The notes: generated by a model not told the origin, from the letters alone. Shown: positions 45,736 through 56,608, counted from the stretch's first letter. The stretch is 64,000 nucleotides of DNA from Adiantum capillus-veneris (GCA_014529385.2 CM043971.1:89331340-89395339), one strand, 5' to 3'. A program made the numbers and translations.

Positions 45736-46777
45736 GTGGTTACAATTTTTGAGCAATTTGGTGGTTTGATTGAGTATGTGCCTGGTAAAGCTAACCCTGT
45801 TGCAGATGAGTTAAGTCGCAAAGGACATATCCTAGCTCTTGAGTCAAGATCCACAGTTTCTATTCAGGGTGTGTCTTTCGACAGCATGAAGAACCAATAT
45901 GCCGATTCCGAGTTTGGTAAGCAATGATTTGAGGCTCTTGCTCCCCAAGGGCCCAGCAAACTATCTCATTCGTGAAGGATTGTTGTATTTTTGTCACCAT
46001 CTATGTGTGTTGCCCTCTCTCAGGACAGCCATATTGCACGATGCTCATGACTCTCTCACGGATGGGCACAAGGGAATGAATGCCACTTTGGAAAAAATAG
46101 AAAGATTCTTTTATTGGGGCCTAAAATGCGAAAAGATGTGTTTCGTTATGTCACACAGTGCACCATTTGTCAAAAAGTAAAAGCTCCTCGAGGTAAGCAG
46201 CAAGGTCTCTTGCTACCGCTGCCTATTCCCGGACAGGCCTTTTTAGGACATTTCTATGGATTCTGTGACTAACCTTCCACCTAGTTTGCATTCAAGGAGC
46301 ACGCAATGTTGACAATTGTTGACCGTTTCAGCCAATTTTGCATGTTGATTCCTTGTAAGGCCACAGCCACTGCACAAGATGTAGCACGGTTGTTCATTAA
46401 GCATTGGCACCCCCTCTGTGGTTTGCCAAAGTCAATCGTTTCAGATAGGGATGTTAAGTTCACGTCAAACTTTTGGCGCGCTCTCTTTGAAAATTTTGGC
46501 ACAAAGTTAAATTTTTCATCTGCTTTTCATCCACAATCAGATGGTCAAACAGAAATTTACAATCAATTGGCTTTTGATGTTTTGAAGTCATATGTGCATG
46601 ATCAACACTCATTGGGGGCTCTATCTCCCATTGGTCCAAGCAATTTTGAATGACTCTTATTCCTTTGCCATTGGTAGAACTCCATATGAGACAGCTTTTG
46701 GCCGTCCGTTCCAGTCACTTTTGACTTGCTCAGTCAGTCAAATGCCTGATGCCAATGCTGAACGTGTCACGAGGACG
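45736..46777 (+). pseudogene. pol: E2 integrase: spacer, zinc-binding part and catalytic core
   Basis: It opens with EYVPGKANPVADELSRKG, the usual spacer. The HHCC part is seen as HDSLTDGH and CTICQK in two phases. The core has TIVDRF (first Asp), IVSDRDVKFTSNFW (second Asp) and HPQSDGQTE (Glu). All three catalytic residues are present, unlike in E1, E3 and E4. Frameshifts lie near 45925, 46120 and 46600. The frame breaks at 46777, where an unrelated insert begins. Confidence 0.85.
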
Positions 46778-48710
46778 TGGCAACTATTAACTATGTCACG
46801 AGGACGTGGCAAGTGCTAACCTTAGTTGTTGGTTTCTTTCAAATGATTTTGTTTTATTTTTGAGACCCTCTTTTTGAAGTTGCAAATGGTCGGACATTGT
46901 GTGGCCAATGTGAACGGTAGTTTCACCCGCAGACAGGAAGTTGGTCGGCACTGGAACTCGTAAAGTAAAAGGATGTGTAGGCTCAGTTCAAGATCATGCA
47001 AGTCCCCCCATTGCACTTAGCAAGTTGGTGGATACTAGGAAGTAAACTCAATAAAGGTACAATGTCAAGGTGGGGTCACCAAAGGAAAGTACCCGACTGC
47101 TTGGCTACATTGCATTTTTGGATGTGGTCCCAGTGGGCATTGATGGTAAGATGACCAGGTGGGGTCACCAAAGGAAAGTACCCGACTGCTCGGCTACATT
47201 GCATTTTTGGATGTGGTCCCAGTGGGCATTGATGGTAAGATGACCAATGGGAGTCCAGCGGAAGCATCCCCTAAAATTTAGGGAACTGCTATTTTTGGAT
47301 GTGGTCCCAGTGGGCATTGATGGTAAGATGACCAATGGGAGTCCAGCGGAAGCATCCCCTAAAATTTAGGGAACTGCTATTTTGGGCCATGAAATCTGTT
47401 CGCGTCTTTAGCTTCAGAATGACAAGGGGAACATTTTATTACTCTGCTGCAAAATCAAATGATGCACCAGTTAAGAGATTTTTAAGCGGGAAGCCCAATG
47501 CGGAGAAATTGCATGTATGAGTGCCAAGTGGCACGTTTTGGCCAATTTACCAAGTCTGGGAGAACAGAACTCGTAACTAACTCTTTGGAGCAGTTTTGGA
47601 GGCTGATAACTCTGATTTTCAGCCATCCCTCTCCTTTTTTGAGCTTCCCATGACTTTACCTAGGACCAAGGAGCTCATTTTCAGCATTGGAAGGCAACAG
47701 ATGCGTGTTTACAGGGTTGTTGTGCTGCGTTTTCAGTGATACGCAGGTTTTGGCAGCCATGAAACTCTTCCCCTTTTGCATCTATTTGTTCACAGATGCA
47801 TTATAGGTCAAGCGCAGAAGAGGGGGCGCTCGATTTATGGTGGGGGGATGCTTCATTGAGAACATGTCACAGGTTAAGAGCTATGGAGTGCTTTCTTTCC
47901 ACTCAATGTACAGTGTGGTGCTAGGAGTGATGCCCTGCACACTACACTGCTCTCTCTCTCTCTCTCCCCTACGTGCAGTTATGTGATGCCCCACAAGAGG
48001 GCTCTTCATTTGACTGACGTATAGCTGTGTGGTTTCATGCTTTTGTGCCGAGACAAGAGCCTCCTCGAGCAGGAACAGGGGTAGCTAACTGCTACTCCAA
48101 AGCAAGCACCGATGAGGGTCATAACCTCACCGTACAGGTGCGTTTTCAGTGTTGTGTATGCGCTGTAAATTGACTGTTTTTCAGCCATACATACGCCATA
48201 ACCATTGGGAATAGTGCCCCACTGACAGAGGATAGTTAGGGGACTGTTTGGAGCTGAAAACAGGGCAAAAACCAGTAAATACAGCGTGCTGAATTTACTG
48301 TTTTTGGGCAAGAATCAGAGGGTTTATGCCGATGGAAGTGACTTCCAGCAAGGGAATTGGTTTCACGCAAGTTTTGGGGCTGTTATGCTGCCGAAATTTG
48401 GCCAAAACAATGGTATCTAGCGGGATACAGGTAAAGGATACCCAGGACTCTACTTTGTAATTTACCCTCTCTATGTAAAAAGAAATACCGAAAGGGGCGC
48501 CAATTTTGAGGCCTACAGGTTGTCGGCGTCTGCTCGGAGCATTCTAGCTTCCGAGCCATGTGTACACCTAAGTGTTAATTCCCGTCGCAGGTTACCTTTG
48601 CAAAGTGCTCTGTGTGTATGTCTAAAGTAAAGAATTTAGGGTGAAAGCCAAAGCCTACTGCCCCACGGGCCGGTTTCAGAACATCAGTCATTGGATTAGA
48701 TTTCTGAGAG
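46778..48710 (+). mobile_element. E7: unclassified insert in E2 integrase, includes repeat R copy 2
   Basis: E2 integrase reads RVTRT up to 46777 and resumes with VKLRLSKAQESSRQ from 48712, so 1.93 kb has been inserted. It includes a copy of repeat R (about 47270-48350), partly tandem units of about 90 bp (TTTTTGGATGTGGTCCCAGT at 47114, 47203 and 47292), and the AATACCGAAAGGGGCGCCAA module at 48484-48503. The left joint has a short duplication of GTCACGAGGACGTGGCAA (46766 and 46795). Class unknown. Confidence 0.7.
47068..47385 (+). repeat. Tandem units of about 90 bp in E7
   Basis: GGATGTGGTCCCAGTGGGCA occurs three times at 89-base steps. The flanking text alternates between a GGTGGGGTCACCAAAGGAAA form and a CCAATGGGAGTCCAGCGGAA form. 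Confidence 0.8.
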
Positions 48711-48990
48711 TGTAAAGCTTCGGCTAAGCAAGGCTCAAGAGTCCTCACGACAAGCTAACAAACATCGTCAAGAGGTTACTATCGAGGAAGGAGATTGGGT
48801 CTATTTGAGAATCATAAAGCAACGTCTTAAGCAAGTTGGAAAGAAGTGTCCTAAGTTGTTTTTCAGAATGTACGGTCCATTTCCTGTCATTAAAAAGATC
48901 TATGAGGTTTCTATGAATTACAATTGCCTAACTCATGGTCAATGCACAACGTTTTCCATGTTTCTTGGTTGAAAGTGTTTCAGAATACAC
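48711..48990 (+). pseudogene. pol: E2 integrase C-terminal domain
   Basis: In one phase it reads EVTIEEGDWVYLRIIKQRLK and KLFFRMYGPFPVIKKIYEVS, matching the GDxVxLxx...KLxxRxxGPFxVxxK pattern of the Ty3 integrase C-terminal domain. The text after NVFHVSWLKVF continues in other phases. Confidence 0.8.
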
Positions 48991-49029
48991 CTCCACAGGA
49001 CATTTCCGAAGAAGAACCAGAGATTATCG

Positions 49030-49238
49030 ATGAAGCCGAAGTCTGGAGCCGAAGAAGATTTTGTTGCATCGGTTTCGCCATAGCTCAAAGAAGCAAGTGT
49101 GCCAGTCCTTTTTGAAGTTCAAGGATCGAGGAACCCACGAGGCAGTGTGGGTCGATGAAGAATTTTTCAGAGACTATCCAGAGTTGTTGGTAGCCTACAA
49201 GGAAGCCATGCAGCTCGATACCAGTACCTCACTTTAAA
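49030..49238 (+). pseudogene. pol: E2 chromodomain-like tail
   Basis: Reads LKFKDRGTHEAVWVDEEFFR and DYPELLVAYKEAM in one phase. This resembles the LVKWKGYxxxxxTWExxxxL pattern of chromodomains at the integrase C-terminus of chromoviruses. It ends just before the purine tract. The match is by pattern, not a full-length alignment. Confidence 0.6.
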
Positions 49239-49248
49239 AAGGAGGGGA
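49236..49248 (+). promoter_or_regulatory. E2 polypurine tract
   Basis: AAAAAGGAGGGGA directly before the LTR start TGTCACGTG. It primes plus-strand DNA synthesis. Confidence 0.9.
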
Positions 49249-50263
49249 TGTCACGTGCACATCTAGCCCTATGTGCATGTGGACAAGCTATCTCAAGTCT
49301 AGGGTTCAAGTTAGCCTAGGAAGGTTCTGGCACCCTTGTGAGCCTGTGCGCAGGCCGTGCATGTCCACACGCTTAGACTAGTTGCATATCCTCTGATTGC
49401 ACAACCATGATCATTTAACATGATTACCCAGTACCCATCATGTGCATAAGCCACCACATGAGCACCCATTTTTAATAGCATGTGAACCACCTCTTATGGT
49501 TGCTTAATAAGTGACCTTAACTTGTAAAAACAAGGCCAATCATGGAACACTCTAATAGTTGCTCGACCCAGCCTATGGGAAGTATAAAAGCAAGGCATTG
49601 GCGCATGGAGAAGGCAGGAGAATCGAAGAAAGCACAGACATCCTTGCAGCAAGCCCTCTAGCGTTCCCTCCTCAGCAAGACTTCCCCAGCGTTTTCAGCC
49701 AGATATCAGCGTTTTCAGCCAAGGATCACTAGCGTTTTCAGCCTCAGAATTCAGCCAGGAGATTCCAGCGTTTCCTGCCAGAACTCAGCTAAAGACAGCG
49801 ATCAGTTTTCAGCCTTGTCACTCAGCCAGATTCCAGCCCTCTGTTGCAGAGCAGGTAGCGTTTTTGGTCAAGCTTAGCACTACAGCAGAATTCTCAGATT
49901 TCAGCCATTAGTCGTCGTCGCCTTCGTCGTCGCCGTCATCATCGACTTGGCCTTTCCTAGCATCATAGCATCAAGTCCATTGCATCAACACCATTGTACA
50001 GATTTGTGCAATCTATAGCATAGACCTCTCTCGCCATCGAGAGAGGGGCCCTCGGAGGAGGGTTTGAGAACCGTCTCGTGTCGTATTCTTCTCTCTCTTT
50101 CTCTCAGTCTCGGTACTTTCATTCACAGTAGCATTCACTTTGTTTGTGATCATTGCACTCTCTCTCTAAAGGAACAGAAGCCTCTCCCTTCCATAAGTAA
50201 AAGTAACCCTTGAGCAGCACTCATCTTGAGCAATATCAACATTCACTTCCGCTGCACCTCACA
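49249..50263 (+). repeat. E2 3' LTR, complete (1015 bp)
   Basis: Starts TGTCACGTGCACATCTAGCC and ends GCACCTCACA. GCGTTTTCAGCC occurs at 49689, 49709 and 49732. A likely promoter AGTATAAAAGC lies near 49580. GTATT follows the end. Confidence 0.9.
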
Positions 50264-50405
50264 GTATTGCGGCAATTGATGCCCCTGAGTTGTTGGGTTC
50301 TGATGATTGAAAGGATTGATCCCTAGGGTCACTTATATAGGTAAAAACGGTTGGGTCGAGTAGAGTCATGCATAAGCCCCACGACTTTTTATTATGATGG
50401 CTAAT
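50264..50405 (-). repeat. E1 left LTR, piece between E2 and E3
   Basis: Resembles the E1 right LTR near 59440-59490 (GGCAATTGATGCCCCTGAG against GGAACTGATGCCCTCAAGG). It ends with CTAAT, the target copy for E3, and continues at 56319. Confidence 0.65.
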
Positions 50406-51410
50406 TGTCACATGCACATCTAACCCTATGTGTACATGGACAAGCTATCCCAGTTCTAGGGTTCAGGTTAGCCTAGGAAGTGTTATGGCACCCTTGTGAG
50501 CCCGTGCGCAAGTCGTGCATGTCCAGACACTTAGAATAGTTGCATACCCTCTGATTGCACACAGCATGATCATTAGCACGATAATCAGTACCCATCATGA
50601 GCATTTTCCAGAGCATAGAACCTTTTTCCCCAAAGTAAACATTTTTCACTTATTTATTAATAAGTGACTTTTGTTGGAAAAGTAGGTAGGGCAAATTGCT
50701 AAAGAACTATAAAAGAAAACCATTGGGCACTCAGTAGAAGCAGAAGTAGCAGGGACACAAGGAGGCAGGCACCCAACAGTCAGGTAGCAGGAGCCCTAGT
50801 GTTTTCTCAAGAAGAAGAAGATCAACGTTTTCAGCCGCTACCACCAGCATTTTCAGTTTTCAGCCCTTAGCCTAGCGAGAACCTGCTCCCACCCGGTTGA
50901 ACTTTGAAGATCCTCGCCAGTTATCCTGTCAAGACACAGATCAGCCTGGCATTTTCAGATTTCAGCCAGATCAGCCCGCGTTTTTGCATTTCATTTTTCA
51001 GCCCTAGTCCGACGAAGCGGTTGCAGTTTCAAGCCGCAGTGCCGCCACAGCAGCAGATCCCCAGCAGAGCATCTAGCATTTTCAGTTTTCAGCCTTGACA
51101 CCGTCGTCGTCGGCACCATCATCGTCATCAAAGTCCCTATCTTGACGATCACATCTTCATCATCGTCATCGCAGATCCCTATCTTGACAACGACACCTTT
51201 GTCGCCATCATCGCAGATCCCGGACTTGACGACGACACCATTGTTGTCATCGTCATAGTCTCCATTGTCGTCGTCGACATTGTCATCATCAAGTTTACAG
51301 CATCTAGACCATTGTACCAAATTTGTGCAATCTATAGCATAGAGCTCTCTCACCATAGAGAGGGGAGGGGGGGCCTTGGAGGAGGGTTTGAGAACCGTCT
51401 AGTGTCATAT

Positions 51411-51466
<56 letters not shown>

Positions 51467-51625
51467 TTTCATTCACAGTAGCATTCACGTTGTTTGTGAT
51501 CATTGCACTTGTACTCTCTCTCTAAGAATGGAAGGCTCTCCCTTCCGTAAGTAAAAGGAACCCTTGAGCACAGTTCGGAGCACTCATCCTGAGCACTATC
51601 ACATTCACTTCCGTTGCACCTTACA
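50406..51625 (+). repeat. E3 5' LTR (1220 bp), TC tract without LINE
   Basis: Begins TGTCACATGCACATCTAACC, ends CCGTTGCACCTTACA. It has degenerate 48-bp GACGACGACA-rich repeats (51100-51290) and a TC tract at 51413-51462. That tract is the unfilled counterpart of the LINE insertion in the 3' LTR. Confidence 0.92.
51413..51462 (+). repeat. (TC)n tract in E3 5' LTR (unfilled site)
   Basis: About 50 bases of TC, flanked by GTGTCATATTCT and GCATTTTCATTC. Confidence 0.95.
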
Positions 51626-51626
51626 T

Positions 51627-51638
51627 TGGCATCAGAGC
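51627..51638 (+). promoter_or_regulatory. E3 primer-binding site
   Basis: TGGCATCAGAGC, one mismatch from the tRNA-Met site, one base after the LTR. Confidence 0.88.
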
Positions 51639-52046
51639 TCTTTGGCAGTGTTTTGTATCACTCAAGGAAAGAACCACAGAAATTTTTTGCTTGTTGCGGT
51701 CGCACGTAACCCAAGTCCACTTGGGCGTGTCGATTCCTAGTCGTGTTTTTGAAGAGTGTCAGGTAACCCAAGAAAGAAGGGCTTGTCCAGCCTCCCCTTG
51801 TTCCTCTTTTCATTCATTGAGAGCGGACCGTGCACTATGCGGCCGGCCAATCGACGTGAGGTGGGAAAAAGAAACTTTGGTGTGAGCGCAAGGCCACCAA
51901 AGGGTGCGCCCGCAGGGAAGAGTCGAGCTCAGGTAAGAGAAAAGCCTTCTCAAACACCGATTGCAAAGCTAAGAACCTCAAGAACCCAAGTCCCTCAAGA
52001 ACCCAAGTACCCAAGATCTCAGTGTATGGTCGTCACCTGAAGCGGA

Positions 52047-53330
52047 ATGGATACTTTGCATGAAGGTGATGAGAGTGGAGTTGGAGAAGAAGAAGTTTCT
52101 ACACCAGAAGGATTGTTCCTCGATCCTCCCCCATCCCCATCTACACCACAGATTGCACCAAATCCTACGGAGGATTTGGTCAAGTCGATGATGGACATGA
52201 TGCTACAACAAGAGGCGCAACGCGCCACAATGGATCGCGACCGCGAAGAAAGAAGGGTAGCTATGGAACTTCAACGCGAGCAAGCGCGGGAAGCTCAACG
52301 CATAGTGGCCGAAGAAAGGCGAGCGGCTTTGGAATTAGAGCGTGAGGTGCAGAGAGACCAACGTATGCAAGAGTTGGTTCTAAAAGTACTCACCTCGAAA
52401 TCTGAGCCAATCAAGGATGTGGGCGGTTCATCAAGTAGCACAAGTAGAGATGCAGACTCCAACAATCCAATCACTGAGAAGTTGACGTTCAATAAGTATG
52501 ACAGTAAGATGGATGCTAATGTTATTCATTCTTGGTTGCATCAATTTAATGCTTACTTTGCAACAACTAAGAAAACAAGGAATAGCAAAGTTGACGGCAA
52601 CCATGTATCTTGCCGGTGATGCCATTAATTGGTATCAAGCGTGGCAAGAGGCACAGTTGGCCGCGCACATGGAGGAAGCCGAGAAACGCGTGCCCCTTTC
52701 TTTCAATTAAACCGACTTCCAAGACAAGCTCAAGGTGTGGTTTATACCACCTCACTACTTAGCGAGGTTGAAAGAAGATTGGCGCAATCTCAAGCAAAAT
52801 GGTATGCCAGTTATGTCTTTTTCTAACCGTGTTTTGTAGCTCGGCACCCAATTACGCAAAGCGAATGAAGAGCGCAAAGAGGCATTCCTTTTTGGGTTGG
52901 ATGAGTATATCAAGTTCGATGTCGAAGTCCTCGACCCAATAGATCTCAACAAGGCGGTAGCGATTGCTCTCACACAGGAGATGAAGCACAACAAAGGTAA
53001 GCCTAAGGAGAACAAGTCTTCTCACAGTACCTCTCAGAATCCACAGAATGGTAAGAACGGTAAGAACAACGGTACTTCTCTTAATCAATCTTCCTCTATT
53101 TCTCAAACACAGATTTCTCACAATGAACCTAAGGGAAAAGGAAAAGCTAAAAGTCAAGAAAACCCTAAGTTGACGCCTGATGAAAAATCTGTTCAAGGAA
53201 TTTTAGGAGGTGGGTTAATCCTTGAACAAGCCGAATATGCACGAGACAAAAGATGTTTTGAATGTCACACTAAAGGTCATATGAAAAGAGATTGTCCTAA
53301 GAAAGCATCTAACGAACCTAAAGAACCCAC
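52047..53330 (+). pseudogene. gag: E3 gag with zinc knuckle
   Basis: Starts MDTLHEGDESGVGEEEVSTP. A long charged helix follows (RDREERRVAMELQREQAREA), then KLTFNKYDSKMDANVIHSWL and, after a frameshift at about 52600, TAA at about 52710 and TAG at about 52840, DEYIKFDVEVLDPIDLNKAV and the CCHC knuckle CFECHTKGHMKRDCP. The part from 52897 is open for 195 codons. The start is chosen because an upstream in-phase route is closed by TGA in ATGGTCGTCACCTGA. Confidence 0.85.
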
Positions 53331-53399
53331 AACACCAATAGCTACCACAAGCACTTTAGTGAACCACATTGATTCTCCACATGTCTTTGACACACACAT

Positions 53400-53800
53400 T
53401 GATGAGTCTCTCATTAATGTTATGGTCATGTCAAGGGTCAGCGTTTTGTCATATTGTTTGATTCAGGCAGTATGCATGATGTGATTAGTGACTCTCTTGT
53501 AGAGAGAGCCCGCTTGGAGGTTAACTAGACAACTCCTCTCGAGGTGTCGGGCTTCGCTCCCGGTATGGACTCTCTCATTACACGAGAGTGCCTTGATGTG
53601 TTATTCATTGTTCAGCAAGCTCCTTTCGTAGAAGATTTGTTGTGTCTCCTCTCTCAGAATGTGATATGATTTTGGACATTCGATGGTTTGGTGAACATAA
53701 CCCTCTCGTTGATTGGGCAGCCAATACACTCACTCTAAATGCCAAAAGTGACTCTCCCATGATCATTCGTGGTGAGGAGGGTCTTCATTCTTTACCTCTC
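53400..53800 (+). pseudogene. E3 aspartic protease
   Basis: In a shifted phase it reads FVILFDSGSMHDVISDSLVE, the D-S-G active site of retroviral-type proteases, followed by MILDIRWFGEHNPLVDWAAN, the ILGxxWLxxHxPxIDW block usual after it. It has a TAG at about 53528 and frameshifts. This protease is missing from E2. Confidence 0.8.
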
Positions 53801-54534
53801 ATTTCTCATGTACAAGCAAGGCTTGAAAAGAAACATGAGAAGGAGACTCTCTCTGTCCTTTCTTCTCCGAAGCACGATACAAATTTTTTGCATGATAGAG
53901 ATGTGATTGTTCGCAAGGATGATGGTTTGAATGATGATGTTTCTAGTGAAGCTAACCTCATTGCAGATACGATCAATCACGAGGACCGATCTTGGCTCTT
54001 GAGTCGAGGTCCAAAGAACCCACTAGGAAGTATTGTGTGTTCGCATGATTAGTCAACACGCATTGTTCGAGTTTCTCATTCGTGACAGTTTCTTGTATTT
54101 TGGTCACCGTCTTTATGTGTTCCCTTTTCACAGGCGTGCCGTATTGTATGATGCACATGATTCACTCACGGATGAGCACGGATGTATGCGGATCACTCGA
54201 AAAGAAAAAAAGTTTGCATTCAAGGAATTCACATTGTTTCCCGATTGTTTGTTTTGTCAATCGCTTTTACATGTTTCTTCCTTGGCATGACATAGTCTTA
54301 GAAAGAGCACGAGCAAGATTGCCCATCAAGCATCAGCATTTCCATTGTAATTTGCCACAGCTGATAGGTTTAGGTCGAAAAATCAAGTTTCGATCCCACT
54401 TTTTGCATGTGTTTGGTGAACGGTTTGGCAGTCCGTCACTTTGTTCATCTGCATTGCACGCAGAATCATTTAGGAAGAATAGTATTTTTCCCGTTACTCT
54501 ACATGGAATGGGTATGTTTATGATTTTGTGTTGA
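53800..54534 (+). pseudogene. E3 degenerate integrase
   Basis: Right after the protease the text SSEANLIADTINHEDRSW matches the spacer that follows RNase H in E2, so RT and RNase H were removed precisely. LIRDSFLYFGHRLYVFPFHR and HDSLTDEHGCM represent the zinc-binding part. LPQLIGLGRKIKFRSHFLHV stands where the SDRD of E2 should be, and SSALHAESF where HPQSDGQTE should be. The catalytic Asp and Glu are lost in the same way as in E4. Confidence 0.8.
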
Positions 54535-54579
54535 AAATGGTTTCAGGAATTTTCCTCCTCGAAGATTCTTGAAGGTGGA

Positions 54580-54800
54580 CCCACGACCATAGACGCAGTT
54601 GGAGCATTGGAGCCGCAAACAGATCATTTTTGTGTCGCTTTCGGCACAGCCCTAAGAAGCAAGCATTGCAGACCTTCATGAAGTTCAAGTATCGCACGAC
54701 CCACGCATCAGAGTGGGCCGGCAAAGAGTTCCTCGCAGGATTCCAAGAGTTGTTGGCGCACTCCCTCAACGCCATACAGCTCGGTACCAGTACCTGACTT
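54580..54800 (+). pseudogene. E3 chromodomain-like tail
   Basis: One phase reads LQTFMKFKYRTTHASEWAGK, then FLAGFQELLAHSLNAIQLGT and stop, parallel to the E2 tail. The purine tract AAAAAAGGAGGGGA follows at 54801-54814. Confidence 0.6.
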
Positions 54801-54814
54801 AAAAAAGGAGGGGA

Positions 54815-56065
54815 TGTCACTTACACATTTAACCTTGCGTGTACGTGGACAAGCTATCCCAGTTCTAGGGTTCAGGTTAGCCTAGGAAGTAATCTGGCAC
54901 CCTTGTGAGCATGTGCGCAGGCCCTGCATGTCCAAGCACTTAGAATAATTGCATACCCTTTGATTGCACACGGCATAATCATTAGCACGATATTCAGTAC
55001 CCATCATGAGCATTTTTCAGAGCATAGAACCTTTTTTCCAAAATACACATTTTTCATTTATTTATTAATAAGTGACTTTTGTTGGAAAAGTAGGTGGGCC
55101 AAATTGCAAAAGAACTATAAAAGAAAACCATTGGGCAAGAAGCAGGGACACAAGGAGGCAGGCACCAAACAATCAGGCATCACCTCAGCAGGAGCCCTAG
55201 CGTTTTCTCAAGAAGAAGAAGATCAACATTTTCAGCCGCTGCCACCAGCGTTTTCAGTTTTCAGTCCTTAGCCTCGCGAGAACCCACTCCCACCCGATTG
55301 TAGATCCTCACAAGTTTTCCCGTCAAGACCCAAATCAGCCTAGCGTTTTCAGAATTCAGCCAGATCAGCCAGCGGTTTTGCATTTCAGCCCTAGTCCGAC
55401 GAAGCAATTGCAGATTCAAGCCGCAGTGCCGCCACAACAACAGATCCCCGGCAAAGCATCTAACGTTATCAGTTTTCAGCCTTGACGTCGTCGTCGTCGA
55501 CATCGTCGTCATCGTCATCAAAGTCCTATCTTGACGACGACATCTTTGTCATCGTCATCGCAGATCCCTATCTTGACGATGACACCTTCATCGCCATCAT
55601 CGGAGATCTCGGACTTGACAACGACACCATCATCATCATCGTCATAGTCTCCATCATCGTCGTCGACATTGTCATGATCAAGTTCACATCATCTAGACCA
55701 TTGTACCAGATTTGTGCAATCTATAGCATAGACCTCTCTCGCCATAAGGAGGGGGGCCCTTGGAGGAGGGTTTGAGAACCGTCGGGTGTCGTATTTCTCT
55801 CTCTCTCTCTGGAGGAAATTGATGAGATTCGCCAACGACCGATGCTAGATCTCTTGTGATTCAGCTATCCCAACAAGCTGCCCATTTTTTGCTTGGTCTT
55901 TTGCTTGGTTCACATCGATCAACTTAGGACCCCATAGTATATATCTTTGTTTTGTATTGTTGTTAGGGTATTTTGTTACTCTGACTTTGTATCAGATCCA
56001 CCACTTTGTAACTTTCGGGTCTCATAGGTCATTATGGCCTTTTGAAGACGTTAATATAACATTTC

Positions 56066-56154
<89 letters not shown>

Positions 56155-56318
56155 CTTTCATTCAAAGTAGCATTCACGTTGTTTGTGATCATTGCACTTG
56201 CACTCTCTCTCTAAGAAGAACGGAAGGCTCTCCCTTCCGTAAGTAAAAGGAACCCTTGAGCACAGTTCGGAGCACTCATCCTGAGCACTATCAACATTCA
56301 CTTCCGTTGCACCTTACA
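54815..56318 (+). repeat. E3 3' LTR with LINE tail inserted in its TC tract
   Basis: Matches the 5' LTR on both sides of an extra segment (55811-56152). Before it: GTCGTATTTCTCTCTC. After it: CCACTTTCATTCAAAGTAGC. Without the insert it is about 1160 bp. The 48-bp GACGACGACA-rich repeats lie at 55485-55680. Confidence 0.92.
55811..56152 (+). mobile_element. TC-LINE 3' end inserted in LTR TC tract
   Basis: Starts in the last ORF2 codons (GGAGGAAATTGATGAGATTC) right after TC at 55796-55810. It keeps the 3' untranslated part with GGTCTCATAGGTCATTATGG, TTTTGAAGACGTTAATATAA and CATTTCATTTC, and ends in TC (56070-56152) that runs into the LTR again. The partner LTR at 51413-51462 is the unfilled site. 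Confidence 0.95.
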
Positions 56319-56608
56319 CTAATGCGCCACTTATTAATAATGTTTTCATTAATAAATAAGAGGTGCTTCATATGCAGTTACTACCTAAGCTTGGATACTC
56401 ATGCTAGACTATGCGAACACTCCCCAGTGCCTACACCTAACAGACAATGGTTGTGCTCATGTGCAATCAGAGAGTATGCAACCACTCTACAGTGCACATT
56501 CTGCATACAAGCTCACAAGGGTGCCAGAACACTTCCTAGGCTATCTTAAAGCCTAGAAACAGGAGTTAGCTTGTCCACATGCAAATAGGGTTAGATGTGC
56601 ATGCGACA
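56319..56608 (-). repeat. E1 left LTR (its 3' LTR), terminal piece
   Basis: Ends GTGCATGCGACA at 56608, followed by TCCCCTCTTTT, the purine tract of a minus-strand element. Its other part lies left of E3. Confidence 0.8.

Larger units (their letters stand above)
34527..50263 (+). mobile_element. E2: Ty3-type LTR retrotransposon, decayed, carrying three insertions
   Basis: Order: truncated 5' LTR, tRNA-Met primer site, gag (split twice), zinc knuckle, RT, RNase H, integrase (split by an insert), chromodomain-like tail, purine tract and 3' LTR. Removing the inserts (35755-40213, 40356-43120, about 46778-48710) leaves a normal element of about 6-7 kb. The 3' LTR is followed by GTATT, the expected target duplication, which cannot be checked because the 5' end is lost. 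This is the only Ty3 copy here retaining all pol parts except protease. Confidence 0.85.
50406..56318 (+). mobile_element. E3: Ty3-type element with gag and protease but no RT or RNase H
   Basis: The 5' LTR is 50406-51625, the 3' LTR 54815-56318. The target duplication CTAAT is perfect (50401-50405 and 56319-56323). The interior has a gag of nearly normal length, a protease with DSG, then jumps to the spacer and a dead integrase. It depended on another element. A LINE tail sits in the 3' LTR. It inserted into the left LTR of E1. Confidence 0.93.

Noticed and set aside
46767-46812. CRISPR-like or regulatory direct repeat TCACGAGGACGTGGCAA
   Set aside because: Only two copies at an insertion joint inside a retrotransposon. 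A local duplication explains it.
51991-52046. Upstream gag start in E3
   Set aside because: ATGGTCGTCACCTGA closes at once. The frame from 52047 matches the gag of E2 and is kept as the start.
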